Below are positions 1-6,421 of a stretch of 18,007 nt of DNA, piece after piece. The position numbers and the translations under genes are program-made. Origin of the DNA: Acidobacteriota bacterium (GTDB lineage Bacteria; Acidobacteriota; Terriglobia; Terriglobales; Acidobacteriaceae); NCBI GenBank assembly GCA_025353435.1, contig JANXQR010000278.1, positions 1 to 18,007 of the forward strand, in the 5' to 3' direction. The notes beneath the pieces are model-generated. The model searched no databases, was not told where the DNA came from, and was given only the letters and a program-made list of their open reading frames with translations. Within the stretch, counting starts at the first letter, position 1. Every line of letters starts with the position of its first letter.

Positions 1-179
1 GCTGGATATTAAGCGCAGTTGCAACCAAAGGGGTGGCTGAGAAAGCTTGCACTCAGCACAAGCGAATACTGGCCGCTATCAAGATCGGAGACGGTGCCGC
101 CGCGCGCAAGGAAATGAGCAAGCACTTAAAGGACATGGCCAATTTTGCTCCGAAACAGACCATGACCTCTGAAGGCTGA
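1..179 (+). CDS. GntR-family transcriptional regulator, C-terminal end of FCD domain (5' truncated)
   Basis: The frame is open from the window edge (first full codon at 3) to TGA at 177-179 and encodes 58 visible residues. The segment HKRILAAIKIGDGAAARKEM, followed by SKHLKDM, is the usual last helix pair of the FCD effector-binding domain: a His near the start of the helix, then an A-I-x-x-G-D-xx-A-A-R-x-x-M pattern. FCD regulators of the GntR/FadR class bind small carboxylic acids or metals through this all-helical domain and use an N-terminal winged helix for DNA, which lies outside the window. The ligand cannot be told. It converges on glsA with a 72-nt gap that lacks a clear terminator. 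The family call is fairly secure from the tail alone. Confidence 0.75.
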   Translation, partial: WILSAVATKGVAEKACTQHKRILAAIKIGDGAAARKEMSKHLKDMANFAPKQTMTSEG

Positions 180-251
180 AAGAGGGCTAACTTTCTTTCG
201 ACCCGAGATTAATTCGCGGAGTCTAAATCCTCCGGGCCCATCTGGCGAGCC

Positions 252-1277
252 CTAAAGCACCCACTGCATGAAGCTCGAACCAACGTTGCTAAAGTCGAAT
301 GCATGCAGGCCGAACCGGCTCGCAAGCTCTTTGCAGGCTAGAATTCCACGCACACTGTTTCCCTGGGCATCGAGCCTGGGCGAATAAACACCGATACCAA
401 GTTGCCGATTAACTACCGCAAAAATTCCTCCCGAGACGCCGCTCTTGGCAGGAAGCCCTACCTCGAAAGCCCAATTTCCTGCGTAGTCATAGAGGCCGCA
501 ACTAAACATGACTGCCATAACATATTTAATGAGTTGAAAATCGAAAACTGTGTCGCCGGTCAGCGGATGATTTCCAATGTTCCCCATTGTGGCTGCCATC
601 ATTGCAAGATCTTTGCAATTGACTAGCATGGAACACTGGGCGAAGTACTGGTGCAGCGACTGTAAAACTCCTTCGTCGATGATTCCGGCGTTCAATAGCA
701 TATAAGCAATTGCCCGATTCCGGTTGCCAGTGGCCGTCTCCGATGCCAACACCGACTCGTCGATGCGCAGTTGACGGCCCGCCGCTCTTGACATCTGTTC
801 AACGAAAGCTTCTATGCCGGCCTCCACCGGGCTCTGTTTGATAAGCGATGCGACAGCGAGGGCGCCGGCGTTCACCATCGGATTAAATGGCCGCCCAGAC
901 TTTTGATCAAGCTCAATGGAATTGAAAGCTTCACCACTGGGCTCGACTCCCACGTGCCTGAGCGCCTCTTCGGTGCCATGCCGTTCCAATGCCATCTGAA
1001 AGGCAAATGGCTTGCACATTGATTGGATCGTGAATTCCCGATCCCAATCCCCTGCGGTGAATACCTGGCCATCGACCGTAGCAAGGCAAATTCCGAAATC
1101 CTTGGGGTTGGCCTTCCCTAGTTCCGGGATATAAGTGGCCACTGTGCCTTCGTCGACATCTTTAAATTTGGAGTAGGTGCGATCGATGATCTTTTGAAGC
1201 TGCGATGCAACAAATGGCGTGACTTCATTTCTTGAAATAGTGTCTTTAGAAGTTTCGCTCTCCGGGGCAATCTCCAT
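252..1277 (-). CDS. glsA: Glutaminase A (L-glutamine amidohydrolase)
   Basis: It hydrolyses L-glutamine to glutamate and ammonia in the cytoplasm. The 341-residue product is slightly longer than the roughly 310 residues typical of bacterial glutaminases; the extra is mostly a non-conserved N-terminus (about residues 1-25). Family hallmarks visible in order are VATYIPEL (46-53), the serine-beta-lactamase-like catalytic S-x-x-K in FTIQSMCKPF (Ser86, Lys89), G-V-E-P-S-G-EAFNS (110-120), GRPFNPMVNAGAL (128-140), and the late Gly-rich LPAKSGVSGGIF loop. The Cys next to the catalytic Lys replaces the more usual Ser of the SISK form. ATG at 1277 was chosen because purine-rich GGAG and GGAAA stretches precede it. 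It appears monocistronic and convergent with the GntR gene. Confidence 0.93.
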   Translation of the reverse strand: MEIAPESETSKDTISRNEVTPFVASQLQKIIDRTYSKFKDVDEGTVATYIPELGKANPKDFGICLATVDGQVFTAGDWDREFTIQSMCKPFAFQMALERHGTEEALRHVGVEPSGEAFNSIELDQKSGRPFNPMVNAGALAVASLIKQSPVEAGIEAFVEQMSRAAGRQLRIDESVLASETATGNRNRAIAYMLLNAGIIDEGVLQSLHQYFAQCSMLVNCKDLAMMAATMGNIGNHPLTGDTVFDFQLIKYVMAVMFSCGLYDYAGNWAFEVGLPAKSGVSGGIFAVVNRQLGIGVYSPRLDAQGNSVRGILACKELASRFGLHAFDFSNVGSSFMQWVL

Positions 1278-1583
1278 GGTTTCCGGGCTCCGTAAATTGA
1301 AATCGAAAAGCTGCGAACGTAAGGTTGAGTTGGCCCGGACGATTGTGATTCTTGGTCTTGATCACCAGCCGAAGTCCATGGAAATGTGGTTAATCAACGG
1401 GGATGTTGACTATTGTGCCAATTGGGGCATAAGGATGCCATCAAGTCTGGCGAGATTCCAGCGCGTTGATCGGATGGTTAACTGATTCGGAGAAATAGAG
1501 CGTTTTGCTCAACTGAGTGACGGTTGGGAATTAACTGCCAGGCTGCGATTTCTGCTCACGGTGCTAACCTGTTTTTCGTCGTT
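1278..1583. other. Intergenic region between glsA and the STAS/ABC operon
   Basis: This 306-base stretch lies upstream of glsA and downstream of the STAS gene, both on the minus strand. It must hold the glsA promoter and the end of the ABC operon transcript. I could not find a convincing -35/-10 pair with 16-18 nt spacing for glsA, nor a hairpin followed by a T run for the operon end. An imperfect inverted repeat, TTGACTATTGTGCCAA, is present near 1407-1422. The only longer open frame (1219-1485, plus strand) overlaps the conserved 5' end of glsA and looks non-coding. Confidence 0.6.
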
Positions 1584-1997
1584 CTAGGCGAAGATGCCGA
1601 GTAGATTCGTCAGGCTCAGCAGCTCATTTATCCGCTTGCCAACGTTGACCAGCTGCAACTGACATCCTGCTGCCTTACATGCCACGTACAGGCGGACCAG
1701 CGTGCCGGGACCCATACTATCGACCCACTCGAGCTCCGACAGGTCAAGCACGATGAGCTTGCTGTCGGGTATCAACTCGGATACTGTCTTTTGCAAAATC
1801 CCACACCCGCCTGCCACTAACTCGCCACTACAATGGACGATGCACTTGGTGTCCGAACGCTCGGATCTCACTGTCAGGTTGTGAGACGTGCCTTCCGGTG
1901 CTATATGGCGGCTCCTGTGAGACTGATCGAAATCCGCTGAATGATCGCGTAGCCATTGTGACAGTCGAGAGCCACGACAGGGAATCAAAAACTGCAA
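1584..1997 (-). CDS. STAS-domain protein (anti-sigma factor antagonist-like)
   Basis: This is a 137-codon frame starting with TTG at 1997. The STAS domain spans about residues 41-137, the usual domain length. The stretch LDLSELEWVDSMGPGTLV carries Asp93-Ser94 at the position phosphorylated in SpoIIAA/RsbV-type proteins, so partner-switch regulation is possible. The first 40 residues look unconserved and no good ribosome binding site precedes TTG 1997. The true start may lie downstream, for example at GTG 1871. It is the last gene of the operon, 35 nt after the ABC ATPase stop, so it is probably co-transcribed with the transporter. No kinase (HATPase_c) or PP2C phosphatase partner gene is in the window. 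The domain call is firm; the partner and output are unknown. Confidence 0.75.
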   Translation of the reverse strand: MQFLIPCRGSRLSQWLRDHSADFDQSHRSRHIAPEGTSHNLTVRSERSDTKCIVHCSGELVAGGCGILQKTVSELIPDSKLIVLDLSELEWVDSMGPGTLVRLYVACKAAGCQLQLVNVGKRINELLSLTNLLGIFA

Positions 1998-2032
1998 TGA
2001 GTGATTTGGACGCCTCGAAGATGTCGCCGCTC

Positions 2033-2845
2033 CTAGACGTAACTGCTTGCGAGCATCTCAGCGACGGCACCATCTAGCTGTTCTCGCCGGCGAATGTCCT
2101 CGAAGCGACTAAGCAGGTCTTCGGGCCGCACACGGGCGCGCTCGCTACCGTGCAAATCGTGGAGAATTCTGCCCTTGTGCATCATCACGATGCGGTCGCC
2201 GAGGTTTACCGCCTGTTGCATGGAATGCGTGACCATCAGCGTCGTCAAACGGTCGCGTTGGATAATGTCGTGAGTGAGGCGGATGACCTGGTCGGCAGTC
2301 TTGGGGTCAAGTGCCGCGGTGTGCTCATCGAGCAAAAGCAATTCTGGCTTGAGCCATGATGCCATAAGGAGCGTGAGCGCTTGGCGCTGCCCACCGGACA
2401 AGCTGCCAATGGGATTTTCAAGTCGATCTTCAAGACCCATGTTGAGCGGATGGATGCGGTCACGCAACTCGGCCTTTACGCGACGATTTACTGCAATACC
2501 GAGCCCCCGAGCCTTCCCGCGATGGGAGGCGAGCACAAGGTTCTCTGCAATCGACATGGTGGGCGCTGTGCCTTTGAATGGATCTTGGAAGACGCGACCA
2601 ATCAGTTTGGCCCGCCGATGCTCCGGCCAATTCGTGATCGATTGACCCGCAAGCATGATGCTGCCGGCGTCCACAATGAACGTGCCCGCCACTGCATTCA
2701 GCATCGTTGATTTGCCAGACCCGTTGGTGCCGACAACGATCAGGAAGGAGCCAGTTGGAAGTGTGAGCGAAACATCCGCCAGCGCCCTGACCTCGTTCGG
2801 AGTGCCCGGGTTGAACGTCTTCGATATTTGTTCGATTTTGAGCAT
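2033..2845 (-). CDS. ABC transporter ATP-binding protein
   Basis: This 270-residue cytoplasmic ATPase powers the importer encoded by the neighbouring permease and binding-protein genes. All nucleotide-binding motifs are intact: Walker A GTNGSGKST (39-47), Q-loop Gln87, signature LSGGQ (149-153), Walker B LLLLDE (169-174, catalytic Glu174), D-loop AALD (177-180) and H-loop His207 in VTHS. The sequence resembles ATPases that accompany ABC_sub_bind-type importers (TrpXYZ-like family). The ATG at 2845 lies 4 nt after the permease stop and is preceded by AAGGTGG inside the permease gene, which suggests translational coupling. The substrate cannot be read from this subunit. Confidence 0.92.
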   Translation of the reverse strand: MLKIEQISKTFNPGTPNEVRALADVSLTLPTGSFLIVVGTNGSGKSTMLNAVAGTFIVDAGSIMLAGQSITNWPEHRRAKLIGRVFQDPFKGTAPTMSIAENLVLASHRGKARGLGIAVNRRVKAELRDRIHPLNMGLEDRLENPIGSLSGGQRQALTLLMASWLKPELLLLDEHTAALDPKTADQVIRLTHDIIQRDRLTTLMVTHSMQQAVNLGDRIVMMHKGRILHDLHGSERARVRPEDLLSRFEDIRRREQLDGAVAEMLASSYV

Positions 2846-2849
2846 TGGA

Positions 2850-3800
2850 TCAGGCCACCTTGGCGAATGCCCGCCGGTGCAGGTGCCTTGTCTTCAGCCG
2901 GCTTGCGACGCTGGGCAACACCAGTGCGGCAAGGACAAACGCGGCGGTGATGAGCTTAAGGTCATTGGGATTGAGCCCCCAGCGCAGGGCAATTGCGACC
3001 AGCATCCGAAACAACACGGAGCCCATGACAGTGCCACTGATCAGCAACCCAACCGCGCGGCTTCCTACCAGCGCTTCGCCGATGATCACACTGGCAATAC
3101 CCAGCACCACCATGCCGATGCCCATTTGCACATCGGCAAAGCCCTGATACTGCGCGAGCATCGCACCGCAAAGAGCAACGAGTCCATTCGACATCGCCAA
3201 TCCAAAGGTGGTCGCCATGTCCACGCTGACGCCAAGTGCGCGGATCATGTCGGGGCTATCCCCTGTTGCGCGCATTGCAGTGCCCATGTGGGTGCGGAAG
3301 AAGAAATAAAGCAGGATACAGATGACAATCACGAAAAGGAGGACGCTGAGGAGAATTGATACATCGCGCACACTTACCGCCCAACCTGCAACATTGAGAT
3401 CAGCCGTACTTGCGAGTAGCCTGGAGCCAAACTCCTGCGCATAAGTTGCAAGAGTTTTGACTTCCAGCAGCGGCAGGTTGCTGCTACCCATGACGTGAAG
3501 GTTCACGCTGTAAAGCCCAGTCATGACCAGAATGCCACTCAGAAGTGCGTTGATCCCGCACTTCGTCGCCAAAATTCCGGTGATCGCCCCGGCCAATGTA
3601 CCGGCAATTGCAGCCGCTGCGGTGGCGATCACGGGGTTGTACCCGTGGATCATCATGGCCGCTGCAACCGCGGCGCCTAACGTGACCGAGCCTTCGGCGG
3701 TCATATCTGGTACGTTGAAAATGCGAAAACTCACGTAGACGCCGAGTGCGAGCAGAGCAAGGATCAACCCCAGCGTTAGCGCTCCGATCAGCAGTGTCAT
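2850..3800 (-). CDS. ABC transporter permease, LivH/RbsC-like (BPD_transp_2 family)
   Basis: This integral inner-membrane subunit has 316 residues with about eight hydrophobic segments, beginning MTLLIGALTLGLILALLALG. The N-terminal pattern of a first helix, then FNVPDMTAEGSVTLGAA, and the later GxNPND-type loop before the last helix fit the branched-chain amino acid/ribose permease superfamily, as in TrpXYZ-like importers. The frame can be extended to TTG at 3821, but ATG at 3800 has GAGGA 4 nt (and again 10 nt) upstream and yields a helix-first protein, so I chose it. It starts 7 nt after the stop of the STAS fusion gene, and its Shine-Dalgarno sequence abuts that stop. A single permease gene implies a homodimeric channel. 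Confidence 0.9.
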   Translation of the reverse strand: MTLLIGALTLGLILALLALGVYVSFRIFNVPDMTAEGSVTLGAAVAAAMMIHGYNPVIATAAAAIAGTLAGAITGILATKCGINALLSGILVMTGLYSVNLHVMGSSNLPLLEVKTLATYAQEFGSRLLASTADLNVAGWAVSVRDVSILLSVLLFVIVICILLYFFFRTHMGTAMRATGDSPDMIRALGVSVDMATTFGLAMSNGLVALCGAMLAQYQGFADVQMGIGMVVLGIASVIIGEALVGSRAVGLLISGTVMGSVLFRMLVAIALRWGLNPNDLKLITAAFVLAALVLPSVASRLKTRHLHRRAFAKVA

Positions 3801-3804
3801 GCGT

Positions 3805-3809
3805 TCCTC
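3805..3809 (-). promoter_or_regulatory. Ribosome binding site deciding the permease start
   Basis: GAGGA (minus strand) lies 4 nt before ATG 3800 and overlaps the stop codon of the upstream STAS fusion gene at 3808-3810. It favours ATG 3800 over the in-frame TTG at 3821. Confidence 0.6.
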
Positions 3810-5040
3810 ATCCTCGTGCAATCGTATTCAATGGTCCAACCCAGCAGGCGCCCCGCATAAGATCCGTTTCTCCCACACCCTCGAAGGGGCGCGTATCAGC
3901 CATCAAATGCAACACCCCATTCGGAGTCGAATTGGAAATGATGTTGGCAACCGTAGTCTCGAAAAACAACTCACCGCGCGGGACCGGCCGATACGGGAAT
4001 GAAGCCGCGTGGATGTGTGCCTGCAGCGGCGAATCGGCTTTGATGGCGCGCACGAAGGCCGCCGCATCCTCATGAAATTTGCGGCCAGCAACTCCCACCA
4101 ACAAGCACAAACTCTTCTCGGTGGTGCGTTCCGACGTAAAAGACAACCAGTCACGCACGTCTGGGAGGGTTTGTGAAACCGCGCTACCTGCTGGAGATTT
4201 GCGCAGGCTCGCGCCAACCAGCCCCGCCGTTTCAACGAGCGCCACAAGGCCGATCGCTTCGGAATCTGCAAGCTCAATTAGCGATGTCACAAGTTCTGAA
4301 AGTCCGATCTTTCCGGGACCATCGGGGAGTGCATCGAATCGGACCATCAAGGAGAAGTCCCCCGTGACAGTAATCGCGTAGAGCGTCTCGACACGCGGAA
4401 CAAGCTCGCCTTGTTTCAAAACGAAATCCGGTAGTGCATGCGGGGCGTTGGTCGGGAGCGAAATGGCGCAACCTCCCGCCGCCAGAAATTCGCCAAACCG
4501 GCCTGCGCAATCCGTGAAGCTCTCTCCAAACGCACCCAATCCGACCCCAAACGAACCGCTGTCGAACTCCAACGACCGGCAATCCTTCGCATCGAAACCA
4601 GCAGTACCAAGCCTCTCTGGCTGGCCAATCAGCGTGCATGAAAGCGGTCGGCTAATGACTTGGGGATACACCTCGTACGTAGCTCCACTTATCGCACGTT
4701 TGGCACTGCGCGCAGGTGCGGAAGCTGGCGTCCCAGCATCTTCACGCACAAGCAGTTCCTCAAGACCGACTGTGGTCAGAATGTTCCGGCAGAATTTGTT
4801 GGGATGACTGATCCCCAGGCTTCCATTGACCGATTTGAGCAATTTGTACTGCACCACAATCACGCGAATTCCGAGCGAGCTAATGTATTCCACGCCAGCG
4901 AAGTTCAACACGATTTCATGACACCCTGCGCGCACTGCGCCCTCAATGTTCGCGCCCAAGTGTTCTGCCCAGGTCGCATCGATACGCCCCGTGAGGCGCA
5001 ACTCAAGCGACAGGGGTCCCTGATGCTGAGTAATCTGCAT
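3808..5040 (-). CDS. STAS domain fused to a ~290-residue unrecognised domain
   Basis: This 410-residue protein is encoded inside the ABC operon, between the binding protein and the permease. Residues 1-102 form a STAS domain. GVEYISSLGIRV (49-60) matches the common YISSAGLRV form and keeps Ser54/Ser55 at the phosphorylation site. After a short Ala/Pro linker (about 103-120) comes a region I cannot assign. It contains GVGLGAFG near 165-172, then GEFLAAGGCAISLPTN, a PDF motif, two hydrophobic strand/helix segments (TLYAITVTGDFSLMVRF and IGLVALVETAGLVG), and LCLLVGVAGR near 320. It lacks HATPase, PP2C or HTH motifs and has no convincing TM helix. ATG 5040 has GAGGA 7 nt upstream; the longer GTG 5070 start has none. 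A role in controlling transporter synthesis or activity is inference from position only. Confidence 0.75.
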   Translation of the reverse strand: MQITQHQGPLSLELRLTGRIDATWAEHLGANIEGAVRAGCHEIVLNFAGVEYISSLGIRVIVVQYKLLKSVNGSLGISHPNKFCRNILTTVGLEELLVREDAGTPASAPARSAKRAISGATYEVYPQVISRPLSCTLIGQPERLGTAGFDAKDCRSLEFDSGSFGVGLGAFGESFTDCAGRFGEFLAAGGCAISLPTNAPHALPDFVLKQGELVPRVETLYAITVTGDFSLMVRFDALPDGPGKIGLSELVTSLIELADSEAIGLVALVETAGLVGASLRKSPAGSAVSQTLPDVRDWLSFTSERTTEKSLCLLVGVAGRKFHEDAAAFVRAIKADSPLQAHIHAASFPYRPVPRGELFFETTVANIISNSTPNGVLHLMADTRPFEGVGETDLMRGACWVGPLNTIARG

Positions 5041-5047
5041 CAGCCGA

Positions 5048-5052
5048 TCCTC
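5048..5052 (-). promoter_or_regulatory. Ribosome binding site deciding the STAS fusion start
   Basis: GAGGA on the minus strand sits 7 nt before ATG 5040, so translation probably starts there and not at the upstream in-frame GTG 5070. Confidence 0.55.
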
Positions 5053-5089
5053 TTTGTCGAGTACTCCCACGGATTTGATGAGAGTGGCT

Positions 5090-6226
5090 TCATTTTACTC
5101 GTGACCCTTCCTGAGTTGGCATGTTCTTTGTCTCGGTGCTTGCGTCGACGCCAGGGCGGCTGTTCACGTGGCGTCCTGTTTCGTCGAGCACCACATTCGC
5201 TCGCTGAATGAGGTTATCCGGCAACTCCCACCTTTCGCGCAGATTTTTCAGCGCTAGAAGATTCACCTGCAAAGTCACCGGCATCACGTTCTCCACCGGA
5301 ATCTGAGCAAGATCGCGGCCATCGAGAACATCTGCCACAAGGCCGCCTGCAACGTGGCCTATGACTTGATAGTTCGCGCCAAGCTCGAACAACGCTCCAG
5401 TCGGAGTGCTGCGAGGAAGCGAAGTGAACACCGGAATTTTGGCCGTCTTTGCCTTGCTTACAATTAGATCCATTCCGCGCGAAGCGACAAGGTCTGGGCT
5501 GATCCAAATGGCCTGAACATTACGTGCCAGGAGCGATGCAGTGGCCTCCGGTACGGCAATCGAGGTCTCCGCATTGGCCTCAACCAGCGTCATTCCCAAT
5601 GAAGCGCATGCCGCGCGCGCGAGCTTGGTCGTTACCATCGAATTGCTTTCGGACGGATCCCACACTAGCCCCACGCGGCTTAATGAAGGATGGATTTCTT
5701 TAACCATCCTGAAGATATCCTCAACGGGAGCAAGGCTCCCAACGCCGGTCATGTAGCCCGGGTGTATGGCGTGGTTTTCCCGGCTTACACCCACCCCCGC
5801 CGCGTACGGATCGCTGGACAATGCAAACACATGGCGCCGCGGAGGCGTGGCAAAACGGTTGGCATTGGCAATGGTTTGCAGGCTTACCGTTGATAACGAA
5901 AAGATCAGATCAAAGTCTCCGCTGGTAACTTCTTTCGCGATCGCATTCGCCGTACTGATGTCCCCTTGCGCGTTGAACTCGCGCAGTATCATCCGGCCGC
6001 CATCGACGTATCCACGCTCTTTGAGCGCCACAAGTGCACCGGTCAAGCCATCGTCGAGGGCAGGGATGGATGTTTGCTGCACGACAGCCACCCGAAGCGG
6101 ACGGGAACCGCGGGAGCGATTACCGGCACTCGCATTGCGGGAAGCCAGATCGGAATAAAGCAGAATGGCCGCTGACCCAACAATCATCGCCAGTCCGAGG
6201 GCGATCTTCTTCAGGACTGAAACCAT
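5090..6226 (-). CDS. ABC transporter substrate-binding protein (ABC_sub_bind / TrpX-like)
   Basis: This 378-residue exported or membrane-anchored protein is the first gene of the operon. The N-terminus is a basic stretch plus hydrophobic helix (residues 5-26, MVSVLKKIALGLAMIVGSAA...). No lipobox cysteine follows, so it is either cleaved by signal peptidase I or anchored by this helix. The mature part starts with LRVAVVQQTSIPALDDGLTGAL, then LKERGYVDGGRMILREFNAQGD, IFSLSTVSLQTI, and later SRVGLVWDPSESNS and PVFTSLPRS-TPTGALFELGANYQVIGHVAGGLVADVL. This order is typical of PF04392 proteins, the two-lobed binding proteins of TrpXYZ-like importers. Known relatives bind tryptophan or tyrosine, but the ligand here is not known. 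The gap to the STAS fusion ATG is 49 nt. Confidence 0.88.
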   Translation of the reverse strand: MVSVLKKIALGLAMIVGSAAILLYSDLASRNASAGNRSRGSRPLRVAVVQQTSIPALDDGLTGALVALKERGYVDGGRMILREFNAQGDISTANAIAKEVTSGDFDLIFSLSTVSLQTIANANRFATPPRRHVFALSSDPYAAGVGVSRENHAIHPGYMTGVGSLAPVEDIFRMVKEIHPSLSRVGLVWDPSESNSMVTTKLARAACASLGMTLVEANAETSIAVPEATASLLARNVQAIWISPDLVASRGMDLIVSKAKTAKIPVFTSLPRSTPTGALFELGANYQVIGHVAGGLVADVLDGRDLAQIPVENVMPVTLQVNLLALKNLRERWELPDNLIQRANVVLDETGRHVNSRPGVDASTETKNMPTQEGSRVK

Positions 6227-6281
6227 ATGTGTAGGATCCTGTGGGTGGCAGTATGGAAAATTGAGGGGGGACTGATTGTGG

Positions 6282-6310
6282 ACGATACATTAGATGTGGT
6301 CTGAATGCAA
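6282..6310 (-). promoter_or_regulatory. Putative promoter of the STAS/ABC operon
   Basis: On the minus strand, TTGCAT (6310-6305) is followed after exactly 17 nt by TATCGT (6287-6282). Both hexamers match the sigma-70 consensus at four of six positions. Transcription would start near 6275 and give a leader of about 50 nt before ATG 6226. The surrounding 195-nt gap to the kinase gene supports a separate transcription unit. This is by-eye evidence only. Confidence 0.4.
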
Positions 6311-6314
6311 CCAC
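6296..6314. promoter_or_regulatory. Inverted repeat GTGGT-N9-ACCAC over the -35 region
   Basis: GTGGT at 6296-6300 and ACCAC at 6310-6314 are perfect 5-nt inverted arms separated by 9 nt. They flank the candidate -35 hexamer of the ABC operon promoter. Placement suggests a repressor site, but short arms of this kind also occur by chance. Confidence 0.25.
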
Positions 6315-6421
6315 GACAAGCAAGCTGAAGAGGAGGAATTCCGATGACCCAGCGCGAATGGTCAAAAGTCGGCATCGCGGGAATTTAGCTTGTTCCACTT
6401 ACAGTTTCAGTACCGGCTTCT

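Noticed and set aside
217..234. Small hairpin CGGAG-N8-CTCCG between the convergent GntR and glsA genes
   Set aside because: It has only five base pairs, an 8-nt loop and no T run on either strand, so it is not a supportable terminator.
1219..1485. 88-codon plus-strand frame in the glsA upstream region
   Set aside because: It overlaps the glsA 5' end and has no ribosome binding site or recognisable protein features.
1828..2073. Overlapping minus-strand frame between the ABC ATPase and the STAS gene, considered as a frameshifted STAS N-terminus
   Set aside because: It shows no STAS-like sequence. The STAS domain is complete in the other frame, so there is no evidence of a frameshift.
2655..3359. 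234-codon plus-strand frame across the ABC permease and ATPase
   Set aside because: It is His/Gln/Asp-rich low-complexity sequence lying antisense to well-conserved ABC genes.
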